From Sciurus carolinensis (taxonomy: Eukaryota; Chordata; Mammalia; Rodentia; Sciuridae), in assembly GCF_902686445.1 (NCBI RefSeq), contig NC_062226.1, positions 14,542,001 through 14,606,000 of the forward strand: DNA of 64,000 nucleotides, in the 5' to 3' direction. Positions 56,401 through 64,000 of the stretch are shown in pieces. A program made the position numbers and the translations under genes. The notes under the pieces are model-generated. The model saw nothing but the letters and a program-made list of their open reading frames with translations, was not told the origin of the DNA and ran no database searches. Position 1 is the stretch's first letter. Each line of letters begins with the position of its first letter.

Positions 56401-57120
56401 GAACCCTTCCAGAGCCATAATTTACATGGCAGACTTGGAACCCTGCCTCTCTGCCTGAGAGGATTAACTAGCTTCCCATTGACCCATCAGTGGATGCAAA
56501 CATGCTCCCTTTGTGTACGGCAGTTTAGTTAGCTTTTTGCCTTAACTTTTCTGTGCACGCTGTCTGGCGTCCCCAAATTGGCCTCTGTGGGGAAATCGAT
56601 ACCAACTCATGCATGCAAAGCACATATCCCTTCCGCAGGACATTAGGCCAGCAACTGAAGTGACTGTGCTTGGAAAGGAAAGTTCTATTTGTAACTGAGG
56701 CAACTGCAGATGAAATGATGCTTTCAAATGTGCGTTCGGGTTGATAACATTATTTCTCCCTCCCGTGTCTCAGCTGTTGGCAGCCATTCTCTCTCCTAAG
56801 AACGGTCCGCTCCAGCTCTTTCCTTTAGAATGTCTTGTTTATTCATATGCTGGAAATGAGGAAGGAGAGGATGACTCTCCTCTTGGGCTGTTGTGATCTA
56901 TCCAGAATCCCTCTTTGGAGGTCAGGAGACCTGTATCCACTGTGGTCTGGTTTGGGTCCCAGGACCTCACTGAGCAAACCAGCCCATATCAGGTTTTAAT
57001 TTTTCCAACTGGAAAACAAGGGAGTTAAAGTTCTGGCTATCTACCATCTTTCTATCTCCTATGATGTTGGGCATCCTATGTTAAGGTCAACCTTAAGAGA
57101 ATAATGGGGAGGGCAGACTG
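56401..57120. other. Unique noncoding sequence
   Basis: No gene or certain repeat. Confidence 0.3.
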
Positions 57121-57124
57121 GTCA

Positions 57125-57290
57125 TCCATTAACTTCCCTCTATGTGCTGAGCACTTTACATTCATTATTTCCTTGAATCCTCACAACAACCTATGACTGA
57201 GTGTTCCACACAGGCTTTGAGAAGAAAGGTAACACTGAAGTTACAGAGCTGGGGAGAATTTGAAATCCTATTTTCCTCACCACATCAGGA
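57125..57290 (-). repeat. MIR SINE
   Basis: 'tgctgagcactttacattc' near 57146, 'aatcctcacaacaacctatg' near 57176 and 'ggtaacactgaagttacag' near 57228. Confidence 0.8.
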
Positions 57291-57331
57291 TGGTAAGATG
57301 TTGCAACGTTGAGATGATAGCTACTAGCTGC

Positions 57332-57460
57332 ATGTTAAGGACTGGATTGGGTCTCCCAGAATTCAAGTGGTGTAGTCCTAATCCCCACTACCTTATATGA
57401 GGATAAGGTCTTTATAGGGATAATCAAATTAAAATAAAGTAACCATGCCACAGGAGTTGA
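57332..57460 (+). mobile_element. MLT1-type LTR fragment
   Basis: 5' piece only: 'taaggactggattgggtctc', 'tagtcctaatccccacta' and 'aaggtctttatagggataatc' follow the MLT1 start. The rest is missing. Confidence 0.6.
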
Positions 57461-57554
57461 GTTCTGACTTTAGGGTAATATTCCTGAGAAATCAGGCATA
57501 AAGTATATCAGGCAAGACACAAAATAATGAAAACAGAATCTCCTCACTGCTCTG

Positions 57555-57730
57555 TGTTGATGGAGCATTTTCTTGTTTATTCTTGTAATTTAAGCTTCAT
57601 ACATCATTATCCAGGTGACGAAACTGAGATTTATGGAGGCTAAGTGAGTTCTGGAAATGACACAAATATACAGATAGTAGTAAAGTTGGAACTCAGATTC
57701 CTGGGTTTGACTCTAACTTTTCCGAACTGC
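57555..57730 (-). repeat. MIR SINE
   Basis: 'tccaggtgacgaaactgag' near 57611, 'aggctaagtgagttctgg' near 57637 and 'ttggaactcagattcctggg' near 57687. Confidence 0.75.
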
Positions 57731-57765
57731 AGCTCCCAAGTCACAGAGATCTTTAGAAGAGTCTT

Positions 57766-57935
57766 GTGTGATGATGATGAAGATGATGCTGACGGCAGTC
57801 ACAATGCTAACGGTGTTGGTGGTGCCAATGGTGTTGTTGACCATGACAGCGGTGGTAATGTTGACAGTTATGATTGACAATGATGATGGCGATTATGATG
57901 GTTCTAATGATGATAATGGCAATGAATGGTGATGG
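57766..57935. repeat. Degenerate triplet repeat (GAT/GGT/GTT)n
   Basis: Imperfect three-base periodicity for about 170 bp, dominated by GATGAT and GGTGTT units. An open frame through it encodes an Asp/Asn/Gly-rich tract, a consequence of the repeat and not a gene. Confidence 0.8.
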
Positions 57936-58128
57936 TGAATCTAAACAGATAGCCCAGGGCACATGAAAAAGAGGCATCTTTCAAGTAGTTTCTTAAGTGT
58001 CAATGATCCAGGCTCAACTTCAGGTTTCTAGTTTCATTTCTACTTGTCTTTCAGCCTCTGTGCCAGAGGAGTTTGCTTATTCTCTTGAAAAACATTTCCA
58101 AGTCCATCCTATAAATAGCAAACGTGAT

Positions 58129-58550
58129 TATTTTAGTTAGCTCTAGCATGACTGTGACTAAATTACCAAGAACGACTTAGAGGAGGCAACGTTTATTTGG
58201 GGCTCACGATTTCAGAGATCTCAGTTCATAGGTGGCCGATTCCGTTACTTAAGGTCCGAGGTGAGGCAGAACATCAAGGCGGAAGGGCCTGGTAAAGGAA
58301 AGCTGTTCATCTCATGGCAGGGTCAGGAAGCAGAGAGGGGAGGAGAGGAGAAGATGCACCCTTCCAGGGCATGTCCCCAGTGACTCACCTCCTCCACCCA
58401 ACACCACTTGCGTACAGTTACCACCCAGTCAGTCCATTCAGACTAGGGTGGTCGATAAGGTTACAGTTCTCATAATCTACTACTTTTACCTCTCAGTATT
58501 CCTGCATTAACAGGTGCATTTGGGGGATACCTCATATCAAAACCATAACA
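58129..58550 (-). mobile_element. Sciurid ERVL-MaLR-like LTR, copy 2
   Basis: A 422-bp antisense LTR: 'ttagttagctctagcatg', 'cgtttatttggggctcacg', 'agtgactcacctcctccac' and 'ggatacctcatatcaaaacc'. A perfect 5-bp target duplication GTGAT flanks it (58124-58128, 58551-58555). Same family and orientation as 41616-42014. Solo LTR, no internal genes. Confidence 0.85.
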
Positions 58551-58879
58551 GTGATGTAAGCAGAGACTTGAAAATAGGGAATGCCTCTGTTTTTTCTCCT
58601 GGAAATCCTTTGATCTCCATCAGATGAATAAGCCCAGGGTTTCACCAGGTGACTGTGGGAAATGTCAGTCATCTATCACTCCAGTCAAGAACCAGCACCA
58701 ACACCAGATGTATGAGTGAGACCACAATCGATTCCACCAACCCCAGTCAACCTGCCCGTCGATGGAAGTGCCATGGCTTACCTGCTTCCTTTAGCCAAGA
58801 GTAGTCACTTTTATTTGACTCCCTGGGTTGTGTAAATGCTATGACTTTATAAGTGTGACTTGACATATTGAAGATGGGC

Positions 58880-58975
58880 CTTCTTATCTGGCATGCCCCA
58901 GAAAACGCAGGCTTCGTGAAGACAGGGCTGTGTTGTGCTTACTCTTCCCGTGTTCGAGCACCATGCCTGGGTCTT
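58880..58975 (+). repeat. L2 LINE, part before the L1 insertion
   Basis: 'gtgaagacagggctgtgttg' near 58916 and 'gagcaccatgcctgggtctt' near 58956 are the L2 3' region. The sequence resumes at 59793. Confidence 0.65.
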
Positions 58976-59792
58976 TTTTTTTTTTTTTTTTTTGTAGATT
59001 GTATATTTATTGATGTAAAAAGAGATTTACCTGGGTGCAAGGGTGCAGACCTGTAAACTCAGCTACTCAAGAGGCTGAGGCAGTTTTTTAAATTTTTTAA
59101 ATTTGTTTTAATTAGTTATACATGACAGTAGAATGCACTTTGATGCATCCTATATAATGGAGTATAATTTCTCATTCTTCTGGTCATACATGATGTAAAA
59201 TACTACTGGTTGTATAGTTATAAATGTACACAGGGTAATAATGTCTGATTCATTCTACTATTCTTCTTATCTCCATAACCTCTCCCCTCCCTTCAATCCC
59301 CTCTACCTAATCTAAAGTAACTCTTCTTCCCTAGGCTCCCCCCCATTATGAATTAGCATCTGCATATCAGAGAAAACATTCATCCTTTGTTGTTTTGGAT
59401 TGGCTTATTTCACTTAGCATGATATTCTCCATCCATTTACCAGCAAATGCCACAATTTTATTCTTTTTTAAGGCTGAGTAATATTCCATTATATATATAT
59501 ATATATACATATAGATATATTTTATCCATTCAGCTGTTGAAGGGCACTTAGGTTGCTTCCATAGTTTAGCTATTGTGAGTTGAGTTGCTATAAACATGGA
59601 TGTGGCTGCATCGCTATAATATGCTGATTTTAAGTCCTTTGGGTATAAGCTGAGAAGTGGGATAGCTAGGTCAGATGGTGGTTCCATTCTAAGTTTTCTG
59701 AGGACTCTCCATACAGCTTTCCATAATGGTTGCACCAATTTGCATTCCCACCAGCCATGTATGAGTGTACTTTTTTCCCCCCACATCCTCTG
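58976..59792 (-). mobile_element. 5'-truncated L1 with probable 3' transduction
   Basis: Read on the minus strand: L1 begins inside ORF2 at 59792, runs through the sciurid L1 3' UTR to about 59084, continues into about 90 bp of non-L1 sequence, and ends in poly-A (plus-strand T-run 58974-58993). The extra part holds a B1-like SINE head (59030-59083, plus strand) and an AATAAA signal (59006-59011, minus) 12 nt before the poly-A. TGCCTGGGTCTT (58964-58975) and TGCCTGGATCTT (59793-59804) flank the whole unit, so all of it arrived together. The junction reads TT|AAGA, near the L1 endonuclease site. Confidence 0.85.
59367..59786 (-). pseudogene. L1 ORF2 C-terminal remnant
   Basis: A 139-codon frame encoding the last part of L1 ORF2p, the region after the reverse transcriptase. 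Recognisable segments include [16 protein letters not shown] and IMEYYSALKKN. A TA-repeat expansion (plus strand near 59490-59520) adds an alternating Ile/Tyr/Met stretch. The N-terminal endonuclease and reverse transcriptase are absent because the insertion is 5'-truncated. Nonfunctional. Confidence 0.9.
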
Positions 59793-59860
59793 TGCCTGGA
59801 TCTTAATAAGTCCTCAAAAAGTATTTGCTGAAAGAAAGAATGGTGAACGAAGGCAGCTAG
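59793..59860 (+). repeat. L2 LINE, part after the L1 insertion
   Basis: 'agtcctcaaaaagtatttgc' near 59809 followed by 'tgaaagaaagaatgg' is the L2 terminus, continuous with 58880-58975. Confidence 0.7.
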
Positions 59861-59917
59861 AGATTACCAACAGGGCAGTCTTCCTGCAGTTAAGAGACAG
59901 ACAGGTCACAGGTCAGG

Positions 59918-60564
59918 CCTGTGCTGGTCAATATGGTAGCCATAAGCCACATGTTATGGGTTGAATATTCTTCTTCCCCCAAAACTCATATGTTGGAGTC
60001 CAAACATCCACTCCCTCAGAATGGGGCATCATTTGGAGATAGGGTCTTTATAGAGGAAATCAAATTTAAATGAGGTCATGAGGGTGGGCCCTTCTATAGG
60101 ACCAGTATTCTATAAAAAGGACAAATTTGGAGACATATACACATACCTCTGTAGAGCGTCATGTGAAAACAAAGGCAGAGATCAGTGAATATTCCTCCAA
60201 GTCAAGGACTGTTAAGGATCACCAACGAATCACCAGGAGCTCAACAAGAGGCAAGGAACAGATTCTGTCTCACAGCCCTCAGAAGCCATCAGCTTAACTC
60301 CTTGATCTGGGACCTCTCGCCTCCAGAACTGTGAGCCAGTGAATTTCCGTAGCCTAATCCATCCAGTGCGTGGAACTGTCTTAAGGCAGCCCCAGCAAAG
60401 TAACGTGCCACACATGACTAATCATGTTGAAATTAGTCAGCATGAAAAACTACTCCTTATTAAACACTCGTCACCTTCCACGAACCCCATAGCTAGTGGT
60501 GACTGCATTAAAAATGCAACTAGAAAACAGTTCCATCATCACAGAAATTTCTTGGCCAGTGTTG
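59918..60564 (+). mobile_element. hAT-Charlie-type transposon interrupted by an LTR
   Basis: The left piece (59918-59951) has 'ctgtgctggtcaatatgg' and the right piece (60408-60564) has 'agaaaacagttccatcatc' and an end 'cttggccagtgttg' that is an imperfect inverted repeat of the start. MER5/MER3-like by sight; exact family uncertain. Confidence 0.7.
59952..60407 (+). mobile_element. MLT1-type LTR (ERVL-MaLR) nested in the hAT element
   Basis: A 456-bp LTR: start 'tgttatgggttgaatattc', then 'atagggtctttatagagg', 'atgaggtcatgagggtggg', 'cctccagaactgtgagccag' and 'aaggcagccccagcaaag'. A 5-bp target duplication CCACA (59947-59951, 60408-60412) confirms a complete solo LTR. The nesting shows it is younger than the hAT element. 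Confidence 0.85.
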
Positions 60565-60805
60565 GGCTAGAGGAATCATTCTGAACCCTGATTACATATT
60601 AGGTTTCACCATTTTTTTCAAATAAAGGTCTTGTTCTGAGACAATTATAATTCACATGAAATTATAAGAAGTAGTACAGAAATTCTATGTCCTTTACCTA
60701 ACTTCCCCTTAAAAGCCCCCCTTTGGAAAAGGTCACAATTAAGACATAGGCACAGATACCATCAGAGAAAGAACAGGCCCATTGCCACCAGGGTCTCTCC
60801 TGATG
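60565..60805. other. Unique noncoding sequence
   Basis: Nothing recognised. Confidence 0.3.
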
Positions 60806-60809
60806 CCCT

Positions 60810-61290
60810 CCTTTTTATTTTTTAATTGACAAATAGAAATTTTATATATATACATATTTCTGTTATATAGCACAGTGCTGTGATATTTGTACACACTGTG
60901 GAATGACTACAGCAGGCTCTTGAAGCTATGCATGACCTCCCGTTCTTACCACTTTTTGTAGTGAGAACACTTAAAATCTACCTTCAACAATTTTTAATAT
61001 ACACTACATGGATATTAACAGTAGTCATCATATTGCACAATAGGTCTCTTGAACTGATTTCTCCTGTCCAAGTGAAACTGTACCCTCTGATTGACAGTCC
61101 CCGCTTCCCCTGACCTCCAGCCTTCGATGACTATCATTCTATCCTCTGCTTCTAGGAGTATGACATTTTAGATTCCACAAAAAATCAAGATCAGGCAGTA
61201 TTTGTCTTCCTGTGCCTGGCTTATTTCATTTAACACAATGTCCTCCATATTGTTGTAAAGTGACCGGGATTGTTTTTAAAGGTCGAATCG
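60810..61290 (-). mobile_element. L1M-type LINE 3' UTR, antisense
   Basis: 'tttgtacacactgtggaatg' region near 60887, 'agtgagaacacttaaaatc' near 60960, 'catcatattgcacaatagg' near 61026, 'gattccacaaaaaatcaag' near 61171 and 'ctgtgcctggcttatttc' near 61210. Homologous to 8565-8990. Confidence 0.85.
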
Positions 61291-62330
61291 TGTGTGTAAC
61301 ACCACATTTTCTTTATCCCTAATGATCTTTGTATGGCCACTCCCAACTCCACCTGGTTACTCAGGGAAGAGAGGTGTATTCTAGGCACAAAGAATAACAG
61401 GTAAATGACCAGAGGAGCATAAGAACTTTCTGGGTAATTAATTCAGCAAAGAACAGAGTATGAGAAGTAGGGAGATGGTAGAATTAGTCTGCTGAGGTAT
61501 GTGGACTGATATTACTAAGACAATTCTTTCCCCCCACCCAGGACAAAGCCATGAGCGGAAAAAGGGGCACTCCATCTGAAGAGGTTTAGGCGTTGACTCC
61601 ACTGGATCCTGATTCCTTTGAACATTGTGTTGGTTAGCAACTCCTTGCAACTGAAAAACAATCTTGTACTATGTGATGTGCCGATTACCTTATACTTAGA
61701 GGAGTTTGTGACCAGTCTGGCAGAGAAGGAAGGCCCTGGAGTTCTGTAGTCTTTCCCATCCTGGGGTGTCCTGAGGGGAGGGGTGGATGAGGGCTTCTCT
61801 CGCCTGCCACTGGAAGTTTTCTTTCTATGATCTCACTTCCAAGTGGGAACAAAAGGCAGAGAAACGGGCTGTGAATCCCATTTATATTCATTAACACCTA
61901 AAGATGAAAAATACCTTTCCATTATCCCTGGGATAATTCAAGCCCATTGCATAAGAAAATGTTATACGTCTCTGTCATTGCGATCTCAGGGGCGAAAGAT
62001 TAGGACATATGCTGCAGGGCACGCCAGAGTGGGCCTGCCAGGAACTTTCTAGGCTCACAGGCAAGCTGCATGTCAGGACTAATGTGTCAGCACCCAGAGC
62101 ACAACTTTCTCACATGGGCTTCTGGAGAGGAATTGGGTTTTAGAGATTAGATGAGGGAAACCGAGTCACCCAGATAGACAAGAAAGGGATTTCTGCTTCT
62201 TGAAGCACAAGCCGCTGGCTCTTGAAAGCCCTTGGATGATGGTCAACCATAGCTACCATGTATTGAATTCTCACTCCCATGCAGAGAACTGTGCTCACCT
62301 AATTCCACCTCTTCCATAACTTCATTTCCC
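61291..62330. other. Unique noncoding sequence
   Basis: No gene or certain repeat. Confidence 0.3.
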
Positions 62331-62334
62331 CTTG

Positions 62335-62790
62335 GTTGATATTTTGTCATTGAGGCGCATATACCTGGTAAAGTGCACACGCTGGATCCATGATAAACGT
62401 ACATTTTGATGAATGTTTACATACATGTTCTTGACATGACTGCCACCTGATCAAGACAAGGAATAGTTCCAGCAACCCAGACTTTCCTTTGGTCCTTCCA
62501 GTTCATACCCGCCTCAGGTAATTACTCTTCTGATTTCAATTGCCCTTTGTTAATTTTGCCTGTTTTTGAACTTTGTAAAAACAGAATCTTCTAGCATGTA
62601 CTTTCCTGGGTCTGGCTCCTTCTTTTGCTCAACTTAATCTCTAAGAGCTGTATCCACATTATGTGTATCGGTAATTCATTGTTTTTGTTGCTGTGCACTA
62701 TTTCATTGCATGAATATACCACAATTTATTTATTCATTGCTTTGCTGATGGATACTTTGGGTGGCTTCCAGTTTGGGGCTATTTGAATAA
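62335..62790 (-). mobile_element. L1ME-type LINE 3' UTR, antisense
   Basis: 'cttcttttgctcaacttaatc' region near 62620, 'catgaatataccacaattta' region near 62708, 'tgctgatggatactttggg' near 62743 and 'ccagtttggggctatttg' near 62769. Distinct from the L1M copy at 60.8 kb. Confidence 0.8.
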
Positions 62791-62794
62791 TTTG

Positions 62795-63005
62795 TGGCTT
62801 TATTTTTCTTCGTTGCATTTATCATTGCTTGACATACTAAATATTTTACTTTTTTATTCATGCCATTATCCCTCCACCCCCACATAAGCTCCATAAAGGC
62901 AGATAAGTTTAAATATTTTTTTCTTTTTCTTTCTATCTCAGTACCAAGACCAGTGCCCAGCATACAACAGACTCCCTGTGTTTTTTGAATGAATGAACAG
63001 TTGAA
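62795..63005 (+). repeat. L2 LINE, 3' end
   Basis: 'taagctccataaaggcag' near 62885, 'accagtgcccagcatacaac' near 62950, and the terminus 'tttttgaatgaatgaacag' near 62982. Confidence 0.8.
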
Positions 63006-63089
63006 TGAGTGGTCTTATTAACCATCATCTAGGGGGACAAATTTACCCTGGTTTGCTTGGGACTTGGCCACTTAGCATGGAAGTTTCTG

Positions 63090-63460
63090 AGAAAATCTCT
63101 GAAGGGTGTTTCGTGATGGCTCCTGACTTGCAGAGGAAGACACCAGAGCACACAGTTGAACGATTCATTCGGGTACCTTATCAGGGAGCTGTAAAGCCAA
63201 GACTCAAGGCCAGGTCTTTGATGCCCAAGTGGAAGCCTTGCCCACGGACTCGAAGGATGACCCTCCTATAACAAGGATGATTCTCACCTGCTAAGCTGAA
63301 GCAATTTGAGAGTTCAGACATGTTGGCGTTGACAGTTCTGGGCCCACATTCCCGGGTGGCCACTTGTTGGCACCGTGAGCCTGGAAAAGTCTCTGCACCT
63401 CTCTGAGTTTGGCTCTGCAGTGGTAAAGTCACCATGAGCATTCTGGGATTTAATGAATGG
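63090..63460. repeat. Two degraded MIR fragments
   Basis: 63110-63250 is antisense ('acttgcagaggaagacacc'). 63370-63460 is sense ('ctctgcacctctctgag' near 63391, 'atgagcattctgggattta' near 63434). Confidence 0.4.
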
Positions 63461-63539
63461 AAACACCCAACTTGAACCTGGCACTTAGGGGCTGCTTACT
63501 CTTTCATGCTCTTGCTCCTCAGCCACCTATACATTCTTC

Positions 63540-64000
63540 ATTGACTATGTTGAACATCATACTCAGCATTAAGAGGACTGAGAACTTCTCCTCTACAATC
63601 AGGAACATGCTATTCAATGTAGGACTGGAAGTTCAAACCACAGCAATTAGATGAGAAAGAGAAATAGGATCTGTCCATACTGGAATGGATGAAGTAAGAT
63701 TATCTCTGTTGATGACCTGATCTTTTATGCATAAACACCTGAAGATTCCAGAAAAAAGCCTGTTTGAACTAAAACAATTCATTAAAGCTACAAAATAGAA
63801 AATCAAGTGCATTCCATACACAATGAAAAATCTGAAAAGGAAATTAATGCAACAATTCCTAAAGGAATTTAACAGAACAATAAAAATTATTTAGGAATAA
63901 ATTGAACCAGGGAGGTAAAAGACTTGTACATTGAAAACTGCAAACTGTTGTTAAAATTATTAGGGAAGCTACAAACAAATGGAAGACATCCCTGAATTGG
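63540..64000 (+). pseudogene. L1 ORF2 reverse-transcriptase remnant, runs off the window
   Basis: Sense L1 ORF2: 'aacatcatactcagcatt', 'gtaggactggaagttcaaac', 'gatgacctgatcttttatgc', 'aggaataaattgaaccagg' and 'gtaaaagacttgtacattg' follow the RT domain. By comparison with the family, about 4 nt are missing just before the Asp-Asp of the YADD catalytic motif (near 63705), shifting the frame. A large gap also lies between 63595 and 63610. Inactive; the 3' part lies beyond 64000. Confidence 0.9.

Noticed and set aside
57644..57877. Asp/Asn/Gly-rich 77-codon frame
   Set aside because: Produced by the triplet repeat and an antisense MIR.
1..64000. CRISPR array, operon, phage or plasmid features
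   Set aside because: No regularly spaced repeats, no bacterial-type gene packing, and mammalian repeats throughout.

Overview
This is noncoding nuclear DNA from a mammal, most likely a squirrel-family rodent (marmot or ground squirrel). The evidence is the repeats, as I remember the families: two B1+ID composite SINEs and one long-tailed ID SINE of the sciurid kind, an L1 3' end of sciurid type, and two copies of an ERVL-MaLR-like LTR that I associate with squirrels. All of these lie on a background of ancient mammalian repeats (MIR, L2, L1M, MLT1, hAT-Charlie). No bacterial, plasmid or phage feature is present.

I find no protein-coding gene. The longest open frames (about 150-240 codons) lie in GC-rich sequence or cross microsatellites and MIRs, and none resembles a protein I know. 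The only recognisable protein-coding remnants are two dead pieces of L1 ORF2 (59367-59786 minus; 63540-64000 plus). The window therefore looks like an intron of a large gene or an intergenic regulatory region. One exon-like segment (33381-33428, plus strand, 48 bp between strong splice-site matches) leaves the intron reading open.

Layout. 1-8 kb: MIRs, an L1M 3' end, a (CA)n repeat and a CpG island at about 7.2-7.5 kb. 8-15 kb: L1M fragments, a second small CpG island (13.85-14.04 kb), a 67-bp inverted repeat around a MIR (14.06-14.40 kb) and a 70-nt hairpin (15.15 kb). 15-28 kb: a MIR cluster near 19-20 kb and four AT-rich stretches that look like conserved noncoding elements (20.4, 22.4, 23.6 and 25.4 kb). 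28-30 kb: a complete solo ERVK/IAP-like LTR inserted inside a MIR. 30-39 kb: old DNA transposon and LTR-like remnants, microsatellites and a B1+ID SINE. 39-44 kb: two homologous copies of an AT-rich, homeodomain-site-rich element exactly 4336 bp apart, with an ID SINE and a MaLR LTR between them. 44-58 kb: hAT, MLT1, L2 and MIR copies, and a locally duplicated ancient repeat. 58-64 kb: young and old mobile DNA, including an L1 that appears to have carried 3' flanking sequence, an MLT1 LTR nested in a hAT element, and an ORF2 fragment running off the end.

No new gene system is evident. The observations most worth checking are the paired paralogous elements at 39.5 and 43.9 kb, the L1 3' transduction at 59 kb, the inverted repeat at 14 kb, the exon-like segment at 33.4 kb, and the octamer and forkhead palindromes in AT-rich unique sequence. 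Repeat boundaries were read by eye and are usually good to 10-30 bases, except where a target-site duplication fixes them.
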